Of a DNA stretch of 64,000 nt, positions 1 to 9,066 are shown piece after piece (the first letter of the stretch is position 1; every line of letters starts with the position of its first letter). The stretch is from Paenibacillus tianjinensis (GTDB taxonomy: Bacteria; Bacillota; Bacilli; Paenibacillales; Paenibacillaceae): contig NZ_CP070969.1 of NCBI RefSeq assembly GCF_017086365.1, positions 5,022,001 through 5,086,000 of the forward strand, in the 5' to 3' direction. A model generated the notes under the pieces. The model searched no databases. It was given only the letters and a program-made list of their open reading frames with translations, and was not told where the DNA came from. The position numbers and the translations under genes were made by a program.

Positions 1-373
1 TCCATAAGAACCGCACTCCCCCAACCAAGACCAGAATCGTTTCCATCGAGCGAACTTCCACTCCAAAGGGTACTCGTGCCGGAAGGAGCAGCAGTGCTAT
101 CACATAGGAACTAATAGAACCAATGACAATCGCCTTAAGGATAGAGACGATTTCTCCAATACTGGCATATTGCCACATCCGCCGGTAAAGACCGAAGTAG
201 ATCAAGCTTCCCCCGATAACAATCGTCGAGATGATGCCAAACTGCAGCATCTGGACTACATAATCATGAGGGATACCATCATAGAACCGGAACCAATATG
301 AGGTAGCAATGCTGAACCAAATGATGGCCAGATCAATGAAGAACAACACGAACACTCTAGATTTTGCTGTCAT
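1..373 (-). CDS. Polysaccharide biosynthesis protein, CapD/EpsC-like, N-terminal part (runs off window)
   Basis: This is the first 124 codons of a gene that continues past the left edge. It starts at ATG 373-371 with a GGAGG motif at about 383-387. The translation begins MTAKSRVFVLFFIDLAI and is dominated by hydrophobic segments, with a YFRF-like stretch (YWFRFYDG) and a Y-R-R-M-W-Q-Y motif between membrane spans. This is the membrane anchor typical of CapD/EpsC/FlaA1-type nucleotide-sugar 4,6-dehydratases. The catalytic SDR domain would lie outside the window, so the enzyme activity is inferred from family architecture and from the kinase/Wzz genes just upstream. The start is 43 bp after the kinase stop, so it is probably the last gene visible of one operon. 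Confidence 0.7.
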   Translation of the reverse strand, partial: MTAKSRVFVLFFIDLAIIWFSIATSYWFRFYDGIPHDYVVQMLQFGIISTIVIGGSLIYFGLYRRMWQYASIGEIVSILKAIVIGSISSYVIALLLLPARVPFGVEVRSMETILVLVGGVRFLW

Positions 374-415
374 TTTTAGTGCCTCCAAAAATAACATTTT
401 CTCTACCGAACATTG

Positions 416-1102
416 TCAATTTCCGTAGTAGTAATAATAGTAGCCTTCGCTAGCTTTGCGCTTGACGTTATTAAGTACTACCCCCAGCATCTTCGCCCCT
501 ACACGATCAAGATTGGCCTTAGCCTTAACGGCTATATCACGTTTCACCTTGCCATAGCTGACTACCATAATCACACCATCACTCTTGGAAGCCACAATCT
601 GTGCATCCGTAACCGCTAAGAGCGGCGGAGTATCGAACATAATCACATCAAACTGTTGACGAAGCTCCTGCAGGACTGTACTCATCCGGTTCGAAGCCAT
701 CATCTCCGCTGGATTCGGAGGAATCGGACCAGAAGTCATAAGGTATAGGTTAGGAACTCCAGATTCCTGTATAACCTCGTTTAAATCCGCCTGCTGTGAC
801 AGCAAAGAAGATAACCCGTAACGGTTGCTTAAAGAAAAGGTTTTGTGTGCCGTAGGCTTCCGCAAGTCTCCATCGATCAAAAGCACTTTCTTATCTGCTT
901 GTGCATAGGCGGCCGCAAGATTCGCGGTTACTGTGGATTTACCTTCCTCAGGTCCGGAAGATGTGACCATAATGACCTGAATCTGTTCATCAATCGAAGA
1001 AAAGTCAATATTGGTCCGCAAAGCCCGAAATGCTTCCGATACAGGCGAACGCGGATTCGTTACGGTAATCAGATGGCGTTGTTTATTTGGCTGCTGTGAC
1101 AT
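416..1102 (-). CDS. Bacterial tyrosine kinase, CpsD/CapB/YwqD family
   Basis: A 228-aa BY-kinase. Visible motifs are Walker A (GPEEGKST, residues 50-57), Walker A' (VLLIDGDLRKP, about 73-83), Walker B (VIMFDTPP, 153-160) and a C-terminal cluster of six consecutive tyrosines (221-226), the autophosphorylation tail of this family. In Firmicutes the kinase is a separate cytosolic protein activated by the cytoplasmic end of a Wzz-like membrane partner. That partner is the adjacent upstream gene, which overlaps this one by 20 bp, so the two are probably translationally coupled. The opposing phosphatase lies two genes upstream. Expected role: control of exopolysaccharide or capsule polymerisation and phosphorylation of other proteins. 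The substrate cannot be read from the sequence. Confidence 0.9.
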   Translation of the reverse strand: MSQQPNKQRHLITVTNPRSPVSEAFRALRTNIDFSSIDEQIQVIMVTSSGPEEGKSTVTANLAAAYAQADKKVLLIDGDLRKPTAHKTFSLSNRYGLSSLLSQQADLNEVIQESGVPNLYLMTSGPIPPNPAEMMASNRMSTVLQELRQQFDVIMFDTPPLLAVTDAQIVASKSDGVIMVVSYGKVKRDIAVKAKANLDRVGAKMLGVVLNNVKRKASEGYYYYYYGN

Positions 1103-1862
1103 GTTCGAGATCCCCTGCCTTTCTGGATAGCTTCTGTGCTTGCGTTTCTGTAGACTTGGTCTCTTCTTGTCCGAGTCTGGTTATCATTGCTATCGTCGGC
1201 AGACCCAGGTATTTCTCAATATCCTCTTCTGTCTTCAGGGTGTCATCCATGTACTCCAGCAGGAAGGCAATCCCCAGGCCGATCATCAGTGAAACGATAA
1301 AGGCAATTGCCAGGTTCATCACTACATTAGGTTCAACCGGTCCTGGTGCAACAGTAGGATTAAGCTTGGCTTCATTCAAAATCGATACGTTCTGTACATT
1401 GAACAGGGAGGGAATTTCCTGCTTGAACACAAGTGAAATGGCATTCACGATTTCTGCTGCTCTCTGATAAGAATTATCTCGAACGACAAGTGTCATCACC
1501 TGCGTATTATTTACCGAACTCACATTAACCTTCTTCAGCAACTCTTCTGCAGTAGTGTTAAATTGCGGATAGTCCTTGGCTACAACATCCAGAATGGCTG
1601 GTGTCTTAATAATTTCCTTGTACGTGTTAATTAATTGAATATTAGTATTAATCTGATTCAAATCCAGCTGTGATGCTGCTGACTGCACTTGCTGTGTCTG
1701 ATTAACAATAATCTTCGTTGAAGCTTCATACACCGGATTCTTAATGTATAGGCTATACACACCGGCAAGAAGACAGACGACGATAACAATACTTACAATC
1801 ATCCACAGTCTCTTTCTTACAATCTGAAAATAATCGCGAAGATCCAATTCTTGTGCTGACAA
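1083..1862 (-). CDS. Wzz/CapA-type chain-length and kinase-modulator protein (YwqC-like)
   Basis: A 259-aa protein with the co-polymerase layout: a short cytosolic N-terminus, a first membrane segment at about residues 18-38, a mostly extracellular middle, and a second membrane segment at about 180-203. A proline-rich PGPVEPNVV stretch lies just before the second segment. The cytosolic tail after it (EYMDDTLKTEEDIEKYLGLP) is the part that contacts and activates BY-kinases in this family. The 3' end overlaps the start of the kinase gene by 20 bp. It sets polysaccharide chain length and modulates the kinase by family knowledge; the polymer itself is unknown. Confidence 0.88.
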   Translation of the reverse strand: MSAQELDLRDYFQIVRKRLWMIVSIVIVVCLLAGVYSLYIKNPVYEASTKIIVNQTQQVQSAASQLDLNQINTNIQLINTYKEIIKTPAILDVVAKDYPQFNTTAEELLKKVNVSSVNNTQVMTLVVRDNSYQRAAEIVNAISLVFKQEIPSLFNVQNVSILNEAKLNPTVAPGPVEPNVVMNLAIAFIVSLMIGLGIAFLLEYMDDTLKTEEDIEKYLGLPTIAMITRLGQEETKSTETQAQKLSRKAGDLEHVTAAK

Positions 1863-1906
1863 GTGAATTTCCCTCCAAGCTGTTTCTGTAATATTTCAAT
1901 TCACGC

Positions 1907-1943
1907 TAAAAAAGTGCCCCCTCTCACATGAACGAGAGGAGGC
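1907..1943 (-). terminator. Intrinsic terminator after the SLH gene
   Basis: On the minus strand an 8-bp GC-rich stem (CTCCTCTC pairing with GAGAGGGG, one wobble) with an 8-nt loop is followed by GCAC and a run of six T. It sits between the SLH gene and wzz, so wzz-kinase transcription probably needs read-through or its own start. Confidence 0.7.
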
Positions 1944-1965
1944 TCTCCACTTGCTTGTATTATTC

Positions 1966-3933
1966 TTACTTGAAGTTCATTGTACGATAGATGATTACAG
2001 CTGCTTCTGCACGGGTAGCAGTAGCGTTAGGGTTGAACTTGCCTGCATTACCGATAACCAGGTTATTGCTGGCTGCAAAGGCTACGCCGTCTTTCAGGGA
2101 AGCACTGATCTTCGCTGCATCCGAGAATTTGCTAAGTGCTGTTGCATCAGCAGTTGCAGCAGGCTTGAGTGCTTTCACCGCACGGGAGATCATTGTAGCC
2201 ATCTCAGCACGTGTGATTGTCGCATTCGGATCAAAGGTTGAAGCATTGCGTCCAGTGATAATGCCCTTCTCAGCAGCAACTGCAACGTATGGAGCATACC
2301 ATGCAGTAGAGCTTACATCGCTGAAGCTTTCTGTTGCCGTGCTGTTCTCAAGGTTGAGTGCACGGATCAGCATCTTCGCGAATTCAGCGCGGGTAACATT
2401 GCTCTTAGGAGCAAACTTGCCGGAGCCGATTCCTTCAATTGCACCCTTAGCGGCTACAACTTGAATCTGTCTTCCAGCCCAAGCTTGTACGCTTGCGGTA
2501 TCACTGAAGCTTACTTTGTTCTCTACTACAGCGTAGGAAGAGAAGGTGTCGCGCGGCTCAACGATGAAATCACCGTCAACAACGCCGCCTTGGAACTGCA
2601 GTTTGCCGTAAACAATCTTCGATACAGACAGAAGCTCTTTATCCAGTGATGCTGCACCAACCAGAGGAAGCTTGATTGTCAGTGGTTGTTTGAAGGTTGT
2701 TGTAGCTACTCCACCAACGGTCAGGTCGAAGGAATAAACTTTCGAAGCCAATTTCAGGCTAGTGATCGAAGTTACTGTAGTGTCAGCTTCTGTAGTAACC
2801 GTCAAAGTTACTGCATCACTGAATTGTCCGACTGGAATTGTAACAGTCAGGCCGTTGAAGGTAACCGCGATATTCGCAATACCTTTAGCTTTAGCAGCTT
2901 CAATGATCGCTTTGGACAGTGGAACTTCTACAGTCGTTGCGGTCACTGTACCCAAGTTCAATGTTAGTGTAAGACCAGTTTTACCTGGGTTAGCTGCCAA
3001 CAGTGCATCAAAGGCTTTAAGTACATCAGCATCTACCAGCTTCAATGTTGCTTTACCGTTAACAACACTTACCAAAGCCGATACATCATAAACGCCAGGA
3101 GTTGCACCTGGAGTAGTAACTGTTGTACCGCCTCCAGTACCACCACCAGAAACAAGCGGATTAGTACGGATGTAGGCGAGAGCAAGTGCCTGTGCAGCAG
3201 GTTTTGCGGATTTGATCTGCGTATTCACATTATCAAATGTCTGCACGAGATCATCAGCTGTGATACCCAAGTTGTATACTGCATCACTTACAGTCAGTGC
3301 ACCTACGCCAGTCTTGTGCTCAAGCACTTTGTAAACAGCATCTTTAACCAAGGTCTTCTGGGACTCCGGATTACCGATGAGGTTGATCATATCTGCAGTA
3401 GACTTACTTCCCAGCAATGCACGAAGCTCTGCCTCTACGCCGTTAGTAGCGAAGAAGAAGTCCAGAATATCGTCGAAGCTGAGGCTGTCCACTTTCGCTT
3501 TGGCTGCAATGTTGTTAAACAATTTAACGTTGTTAACATCATAACGGATGCCTTTAAGAACATCGAAATCACTTGCATATACATCATATACTACGCTGGA
3601 AACGCTCTTGAAGAGCTTCAAGGAAGTAGCCTTATCTTCACTGTTAAGTTGCAGTTTGCCGAGTACTGGTGCAAAAATATCCTCGAACTTCGCCTGATCA
3701 ATTCCGGCAACTTCTTTGGAATAGTTCTGCAAATAAGTTACTTCTGTTGCAGTCAGGTTATTGTAGATTGCCGTAATCTTGGCTTTTACTGCGTTGTGAT
3801 CGACTGCTGCTGCAGATGCTACGCCAGTCAGATGTTTAGCCAATCCTTCGCTGCTGAACGGAAACCCTGCTACGGATGCTGCTGCCATGCTTACTGCTAA
3901 TGTTGATACTGCCAGTTTCTTCTTCAAAGACAC
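1966..3933 (-). CDS. Secreted SLH-domain surface protein
   Basis: A 655-aa exported protein. The start is GTG at 3933 (translation MSLKKKLAVSTLAVSMAAAS), with AGGTGG about 8 nt upstream; a nearby ATG at 3940 is out of frame. Residues 1 to about 41 form a signal peptide. A helical N-terminal half is followed by a glycine/threonine linker near residue 270 and beta-rich repeats. Three C-terminal SLH motifs cover about 475-655, with the recurrent FxPxxxxTRAE core (FAPKSNVTRAEF, FDPNATITRAEM, FNPNATATRAEA). SLH triplets bind pyruvylated secondary wall polymer, so the protein is probably anchored to the cell wall. It lies between the PHP phosphatase and Wzz/kinase genes, which suggests linked regulation, but its own function is not recognisable. 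Confidence 0.85.
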   Translation of the reverse strand: MSLKKKLAVSTLAVSMAAASVAGFPFSSEGLAKHLTGVASAAAVDHNAVKAKITAIYNNLTATEVTYLQNYSKEVAGIDQAKFEDIFAPVLGKLQLNSEDKATSLKLFKSVSSVVYDVYASDFDVLKGIRYDVNNVKLFNNIAAKAKVDSLSFDDILDFFFATNGVEAELRALLGSKSTADMINLIGNPESQKTLVKDAVYKVLEHKTGVGALTVSDAVYNLGITADDLVQTFDNVNTQIKSAKPAAQALALAYIRTNPLVSGGGTGGGTTVTTPGATPGVYDVSALVSVVNGKATLKLVDADVLKAFDALLAANPGKTGLTLTLNLGTVTATTVEVPLSKAIIEAAKAKGIANIAVTFNGLTVTIPVGQFSDAVTLTVTTEADTTVTSITSLKLASKVYSFDLTVGGVATTTFKQPLTIKLPLVGAASLDKELLSVSKIVYGKLQFQGGVVDGDFIVEPRDTFSSYAVVENKVSFSDTASVQAWAGRQIQVVAAKGAIEGIGSGKFAPKSNVTRAEFAKMLIRALNLENSTATESFSDVSSTAWYAPYVAVAAEKGIITGRNASTFDPNATITRAEMATMISRAVKALKPAATADATALSKFSDAAKISASLKDGVAFAASNNLVIGNAGKFNPNATATRAEAAVIIYRTMNFK

Positions 3934-4072
3934 TTTTCATCCACCTCTTTGTATGTAGTTATGTTGCTTATACTGCTGCGCTATCAGAGAAGTTTCGCCC
4001 TAACTCACACTAATCTGATAAAATATAACAATAACCCAGTAATACCCATTCTACCATCAATTGAGAGGTTGG

Positions 4073-4855
4073 TCACCCTTTACGAGAAAAAAATCCGAAC
4101 ATTCTATGAAGTCTCTTGCCGGAATTAGTATAAATGACCCGGATTAGCTCCTCATTTGCGATGATTCTCTGCGAATTTTGGCGGAAATTGTCGAACGTCA
4201 CAGTCCCCAGCTCTTTCTCCACAACCTTGAAAGCTTCACTTAATCCAAACGGACGATGACTACTGTCATGTGCATCCGATGCAACAATATGTACGGCGTT
4301 TCTGCGACACAAATCAAGCGACAGCTTCTGCAGTTTACTTCCAAAGGTTCCGGCCAGACTCTGGGCGGTTACCTGACCTACGGCTCCCAGCTCTACTAAT
4401 CTTTCTAATGTGGCGGGATTAGCAGCGACCTCAGCATTGCGCTCCGGGTGGGCGATGACCGGAACGAAGCCTTGAATAACCAGCTCGTGGCAGGTCTCCT
4501 CCATTGTGCGTGGCACACGTGAAGAAGGCATTTCCAGCAGGATGTATTTCGAACCCGCCAGGGTCAGCAATTGACTCTGCTCCAAATCATTCAGCAGATC
4601 CCCGTAAAGGCGGATCTCCTGGCCGGGAAGCACAAGCAGCGGAAGACCAGCCTGCTGAATTCTCTCATTGAGCAGCTGCACAGCTTGTCCAATAGTTGGA
4701 GCGGGGTTCATATATACTCCATTAGCATGATGTGGTGTGGCAACAACAGTGGAAATGCCATCTTGTACGGCATCCTGTGCCATGGAGAGGGCCGCTTCCC
4801 AGTCAGTGGCTCCGTCATCCATAAAAGGCAAAATGTGGCTGTGAATATCTATCAT
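4073..4855 (-). CDS. CpsB/CapC (YwqE)-type PHP tyrosine-protein phosphatase
   Basis: A 260-aa member of the PHP metallophosphoesterase superfamily. The N-terminus MIDIHSHILPFMDDGA carries the HxH metal ligands. Further metal-binding motifs are VVATPHH (about residues 37-43), VIAHPERN (about 132-139) and IVASDAHD (about 190-197). In Gram-positive capsule loci this manganese-dependent enzyme removes phosphate from the tyrosine-rich tail of the cognate BY-kinase. Here it is the most upstream gene of the cluster, ahead of the SLH gene, wzz and the kinase, so the locus encodes both arms of the switch. Confidence 0.9.
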   Translation of the reverse strand: MIDIHSHILPFMDDGATDWEAALSMAQDAVQDGISTVVATPHHANGVYMNPAPTIGQAVQLLNERIQQAGLPLLVLPGQEIRLYGDLLNDLEQSQLLTLAGSKYILLEMPSSRVPRTMEETCHELVIQGFVPVIAHPERNAEVAANPATLERLVELGAVGQVTAQSLAGTFGSKLQKLSLDLCRRNAVHIVASDAHDSSHRPFGLSEAFKVVEKELGTVTFDNFRQNSQRIIANEELIRVIYTNSGKRLHRMFGFFSRKG

Positions 4856-4956
4856 ATACTTTTTATCGGTCCTTTTCCAGAAAAATTATAGAGTTTCGCA
4901 AAAAAATACAACCATTTCACTAGGAAATGATTGCCAAGTATATAGCTATTGTATCC

Positions 4957-5544
4957 TCAAGCCTCCAAAAATAGCAATCTATGAGCTATGAATGCAAGCT
5001 GGCCATCAATATCTCGTGGATCTATGGCAGACTGAAGGGAGTTGCGCTGATCCAGCAAACGATCAACCCTGCGGCGCAGTTCTTCTATCTCTCGCTCTAT
5101 AGCATCTGACTTATACAGATTCATCATCTCTGAAAGAGAATGCTTATGCTGATAGATCAGCTTGCTGCCAGCAGACGTCAATTCTGAGATCCGGCGGACA
5201 GAACCTCTCTCATAATCATAGATCATGGTAAACCCATGATAGATTCTATTCACTGTCCCCGTTCCTTTATAGGTGACGAATAGTTTGCGGACAGCATTGT
5301 TCAGATGGGGATTAACTACCCGGCAGGAAAGTGTGCACCAATGGATGTCGCCTTTACGCTCTACCGACAGGCACACCTCCTCACCCCCGGCTTCCTCGAG
5401 AACAATCATCTGTTCCCCGCCTCCAAGCACCTTCACCCGGTGACTGATATAGCAGGTATCGGCTGTGAGCAGAAACTGGTTCATCTGAAATTCCGTCAAT
5501 TGCATTGTTGCATTTACATATTCTGTAGCCAATCGCTGAGCCAT
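4957..5544 (-). CDS. Conserved hypothetical protein downstream of engB
   Basis: The chosen start is ATG 5544 (MAQRLATEYVNATMQL, 195 aa), because GAGGG lies 6 nt before it; an in-frame ATG two codons upstream sits directly on that motif. I do not recognise the family. The first ~130 residues look like a mixed alpha/beta domain with tyrosine- and cysteine-containing strands. The last ~50 (about 148-195) are strongly charged and heptad-like (IEREIEELRRRVDRLLDQ), suggesting a coiled coil. There is no signal peptide or membrane segment. It follows engB on the same strand after about 175 bp and may be co-transcribed with lonA-engB. No function can be assigned. Confidence 0.7.
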   Translation of the reverse strand: MAQRLATEYVNATMQLTEFQMNQFLLTADTCYISHRVKVLGGGEQMIVLEEAGGEEVCLSVERKGDIHWCTLSCRVVNPHLNNAVRKLFVTYKGTGTVNRIYHGFTMIYDYERGSVRRISELTSAGSKLIYQHKHSLSEMMNLYKSDAIEREIEELRRRVDRLLDQRNSLQSAIDPRDIDGQLAFIAHRLLFLEA

Positions 5545-5719
5545 AACCATCCCTCTATTCTTTGTAAGGCCTTTACAATGATTATACATCGATGAGTGTG
5601 GGTTTTCTCATGAGCGGAAACAGACTGTAAGCTGATAATTCAACCTATACCTTGAGAATAGGAGGAGAGTCAAAGGATTGCGCTCTATTGCTAACTTATA
5701 CACAGGATAAAGCCTTGTT

Positions 5720-6412
5720 TCAGGATTCCTGCTCTTCTTCAGGCACAACTTCATTTCCTGCTATCTGCTCAGCTTGATCATTTAGACCATCCGGATCAGA
5801 CATCTCATCCGTATCTTCTTCTGTAGCCTGCAGACTGTAACTTTCAATTAACGCCCACAGCTCATCCTTGCCAAGACCGATTTCCGACGAGAATGGAATG
5901 AAGTTATCTCCCGGCAGCACACCAAGCTCCTGTTTCATCACTTTGATATGCTTGGGCCAGCGCGTCTTAGGAATTTTATCGGCCTTAGTAGCCACCACGC
6001 AGAGCGGCAGGTCATAGTGCTTAAGCCAATCAAACATCATCTTGTCATTGCCGGTCGGCGGATGGCGCAGATCTACAACAAGCAGGATCAATTTCAGCGT
6101 GTCACGCTCCGCCATGTATTTTTCAACCATTTTGCCCCATGAGGCCCGCTGGGTTTTGGATACCTTGGCGTAACCATATCCGGGAAAATCGACAAAATAC
6201 ATATCTTCATTCACACGGTAATAGTTCATATGCTGGGTTTTGCCCGGTGTGGAGCTGGTACGTGCCAGGTTCTTGCGGTTAATCATACGGTTAATCAAAG
6301 AGGACTTCCCGACGTTGGAGCGCCCTGCCAGAGCAATCTCTGGCAAGGCGTCCGTTGGGTATTGATCAGGGCCTACGGCACTGATGATAAATTCGGCATT
6401 GTTAACTTTCAT
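5720..6412 (-). CDS. engB: Ribosome biogenesis GTPase EngB (YsxC/YihA)
   Basis: A 230-aa TrmE-Era-type GTPase needed for late 50S subunit assembly. G1 is GRSNVGKS (residues 30-37), the switch I region contains [11 protein letters not shown]3 is DFPGYG, and G4 is TKAD. It lies 12 bp behind lonA with its own AGGA ribosome binding site, the same lonA-ysxC order as in Bacillus subtilis, so the two are probably one operon. Oddity: family members are usually about 195-200 residues. This one has an extra ~30-residue acidic tail ([14 protein letters not shown]... ending PEEEQES) that looks disordered. Confidence 0.95.
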   Translation of the reverse strand: MKVNNAEFIISAVGPDQYPTDALPEIALAGRSNVGKSSLINRMINRKNLARTSSTPGKTQHMNYYRVNEDMYFVDFPGYGYAKVSKTQRASWGKMVEKYMAERDTLKLILLVVDLRHPPTGNDKMMFDWLKHYDLPLCVVATKADKIPKTRWPKHIKVMKQELGVLPGDNFIPFSSEIGLGKDELWALIESYSLQATEEDTDEMSDPDGLNDQAEQIAGNEVVPEEEQES

Positions 6413-6424
6413 AGGACTTCCTTT

Positions 6425-8791
6425 CTAATGCACACTACTCGGCGCTTCACTGCTTATTTCTGTATGATGATGATCTACCAGCGCATGCTGCAGTACTTGA
6501 TCCATATGGGATACAGGTACGAACTCCACATCATTACGCACACTCTCCGGAATATCCTTGAGGTCGCGTTCATTGTCTTTTGGAAGAAGGATTTTTTTGT
6601 AGCCGGCCCGGTGGGCTGCCAGCGACTTCTCCTTAAGTCCGCCTATTGGCAGGACACGTCCGCGGAGTGTAATCTCTCCCGTCATTGCTACATCCTTCGA
6701 GACATACCGTTTCGTGAGTGCAGAGATCAGCGCGGTAGCAATGGTAATCCCGGCAGACGGACCATCCTTCGGTATCGCACCTTCAGGGATGTGAATGTGA
6801 ATATCGTTCTTCTCATGGAAGTCAGGCGCCAGACCCAGCTCCTCCGCTTTGGAACGGGTATAGCTGAAGGCGGCCTGTGCCGATTCCTTCATTACATCGC
6901 CCAGCTGCCCGGTCAGCGTCAGCTTGCCGGTACCCTGGACTACCGTCACTTCGATCAGCAGCGTGTCGCCGCCAACCTCGGTCCAGGCCAGACCGGTAAC
7001 CGTACCGATCTGATCCTCCAGCTCCGCCATTCCATAGCGGTACTTCGAAACACCAAGATAATCCTTGATCTCTCCCGGAAGAATAATGACTTCTTCCTTC
7101 TCTCCGGATACAATCTGCTTCGCGGCCTTCCGGCACAGCGCAGCAATCTGCTGCTCCAGATTACGCACCCCGGATTCCCGTGTGTATTCACGGACGATCT
7201 TCAGCAGCGAGTCATCTTCAATCGTCAGCTGTGTATCCTCAAGCCCGTGGTTCTTACGCTGCTTCGGCAGCAGGTAACGGCTGGCTATCTGCAGCTTCTC
7301 AAGCTCCGTATAGCCGGGGATAAACAGCATCTCCATCCGGTCGAGCAGCGGACGCGGAATGTTGTGCACAGCATTCGCCGTTGTCACGAACATTACGTTC
7401 GACAGATCGAACGGCAGCTCCACAAAATGGTCGCTGAAGGTATTGTTCTGTTCCGGGTCCAGCACTTCAAGCAAGGCTGCCGACGGGTCCCCGCGGAAGT
7501 CAGCCGCCATCTTATCAATTTCGTCAAGCAGGAAGACCGGATTAATGCTTCCGGCTGTCTTCATCCCTTGGATAATCCGGCCTGGCATAGCACCGACATA
7601 GGTGCGGCGGTGCCCGCGGATCTCAGCTTCATCACGCACGCCGCCGAGCGAAATGCGGACGAACTTACGGTTCAGGGAACGGGCGATGGAGCGCGCCAGT
7701 GAGGTTTTGCCGACGCCCGGAGGCCCTACGAGACAGAGAATCGGACCCTTCAGCTTCTTGACCAGCTTCTGCACAGCCAAGTATTCCAGCACGCGTTCCT
7801 TCGGTTTCTCAAGACCGTAATGATCAGCATCCAGCACCTGCTCCGCCTTCAGAATATCCAGATCATCTTCCGTAGATTCGCTCCAAGGCAGTCCGAGCAG
7901 CCAATCGACGTAGTTGCGGATGACACTGCCTTCGGCTGAGCTGGCAGGCATTTTTTCTAATCGGTCGATTTCCTTCTCAATCTTCTCCTGCACCCGCTCC
8001 GGCAGATTCTTCTCCTGCATTTGCGAGCGCAGCTCATCGGCTTCACCAGCCCGGCCCTCTTTCTCCCCGAGCTCTTTCTGGATCGCTTTCATCTGCTCAC
8101 GCAGGTAATATTCCTTCTGGGTCTTCTCCATCTGCTTCTTCACCCGCTGGTTGATCTTACGTTCCAGCTCGAGTACTTCGCGCTCATTATTAAGAAAGTC
8201 GAGCAGCTTCTCCAGACGTTTGCTGACGTCAATGGTCTCTAAAATCTCTTGCTTATCCTTAATCTTCAGTGCCAGGTGGCTCGTGATCACATCTGCCAGA
8301 CGGCCAGGCTCTTCAATATCGGACACGGCAGCAAGCGTCTCTGGGGTGACCTTTTTGGATAAGGTGATGTAATGCTCAAACTGGCTCAGTACCGTCCGCA
8401 TCAAAGCGTCGCTCTCCTGATCGACGTCCTCCTGCTCCGGCAGCTCGCGTGCCATAACCTCGTAATACTCCTCATTATCCGTATAATGAATAATTTCGGC
8501 CCGTTCCACTCCCTCTACCAGCACACGAATCGTGCCGTTCGGAAGCTTCAGCATCTGCCGCACATTCGCGACGGTGCCGACCCGAAAAATATCTTCTTGT
8601 CCAGGCTCCTCAATATTCACTTCTGACTGGGAGCAGAGGAGAATCAGGTTATCTTCAACCATAGCTTTTTCCAGCGCACGAACAGATTTCTCGCGCCCTA
8701 CATCAAGGTGAAGAACCATGCTAGGGTACACGAGAAGACCTCTAAGCGGCAATAAAGGAAAACGACGACCTTTGGATTTGTTTGGTATCAT
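6425..8791 (-). CDS. lon: ATP-dependent protease LonA
   Basis: The start ATG 8791 ([18 protein letters not shown], 788 aa) was chosen because GGAGGT lies 9 nt upstream; an ORF extension with ATG at 8809/8818 lacks a site. Domains in order are the N-terminal substrate-binding LON domain (about 1-205), a helical coiled-coil region (about 205-300), the AAA+ module with Walker A GPPGVGKT (356-363) and Walker [11 protein letters not shown], and the C-terminal protease with catalytic Ser679 in PKDGPSAG and a downstream Lys. It is a soluble homohexameric protease for misfolded and regulatory proteins. engB follows after 12 bp. Confidence 0.96.
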   Translation of the reverse strand: MIPNKSKGRRFPLLPLRGLLVYPSMVLHLDVGREKSVRALEKAMVEDNLILLCSQSEVNIEEPGQEDIFRVGTVANVRQMLKLPNGTIRVLVEGVERAEIIHYTDNEEYYEVMARELPEQEDVDQESDALMRTVLSQFEHYITLSKKVTPETLAAVSDIEEPGRLADVITSHLALKIKDKQEILETIDVSKRLEKLLDFLNNEREVLELERKINQRVKKQMEKTQKEYYLREQMKAIQKELGEKEGRAGEADELRSQMQEKNLPERVQEKIEKEIDRLEKMPASSAEGSVIRNYVDWLLGLPWSESTEDDLDILKAEQVLDADHYGLEKPKERVLEYLAVQKLVKKLKGPILCLVGPPGVGKTSLARSIARSLNRKFVRISLGGVRDEAEIRGHRRTYVGAMPGRIIQGMKTAGSINPVFLLDEIDKMAADFRGDPSAALLEVLDPEQNNTFSDHFVELPFDLSNVMFVTTANAVHNIPRPLLDRMEMLFIPGYTELEKLQIASRYLLPKQRKNHGLEDTQLTIEDDSLLKIVREYTRESGVRNLEQQIAALCRKAAKQIVSGEKEEVIILPGEIKDYLGVSKYRYGMAELEDQIGTVTGLAWTEVGGDTLLIEVTVVQGTGKLTLTGQLGDVMKESAQAAFSYTRSKAEELGLAPDFHEKNDIHIHIPEGAIPKDGPSAGITIATALISALTKRYVSKDVAMTGEITLRGRVLPIGGLKEKSLAAHRAGYKKILLPKDNERDLKDIPESVRNDVEFVPVSHMDQVLQHALVDHHHTEISSEAPSSVH

Positions 8792-8836
8792 CGCTTTCGC
8801 ACCTCCCATGGTTCTCAAGTTATGTCATATGCATTC

Positions 8837-8866
8837 ATTCTAACAAAAGCGGCATCAAAACACCAA
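8837..8866 (-). promoter_or_regulatory. Putative sigma-A promoter of lonA
   Basis: On the minus strand TTGGTG (8866-8861) and TAGAAT (8842-8837) are separated by 18 bp, about 45 bp before the chosen lonA start. The -10 match is good and the -35 match moderate. No clear CtsR or HrcA operator was seen. Confidence 0.4.
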
Positions 8867-9044
8867 TTGGCGGCTTGCGATACAAAGGTTGTTGGTCTGT
8901 TAGAGGACATTTGAAGGGCTAAGATGCCCAAAACAGATTTTGGCACAGTCTTTAGTATTTGTGGTTCTTCTGCAGAATATGTTTTGAGCGGAATTTTTAG
9001 CCGGCAACGGTATTCTCAATATAAACACTGACATCATTACAAAG

Positions 9045-9066
9045 CAAAAACGCGCTTTACAGCGCA
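9045..9066 (-). terminator. Terminator overlapping the stop codon of the secreted-protein gene
   Basis: On the minus strand the perfect stem GCGCT-GTAA-AGCGC is followed by GTTTTTG. The TAA stop codon of the gene is part of the loop, so coding sequence and terminator overlap. Confidence 0.7.

Noticed and set aside
6230..7702. 490-codon plus-strand frame opposite lonA and engB
   Set aside because: Antisense shadow; both minus-strand genes have complete family motifs.
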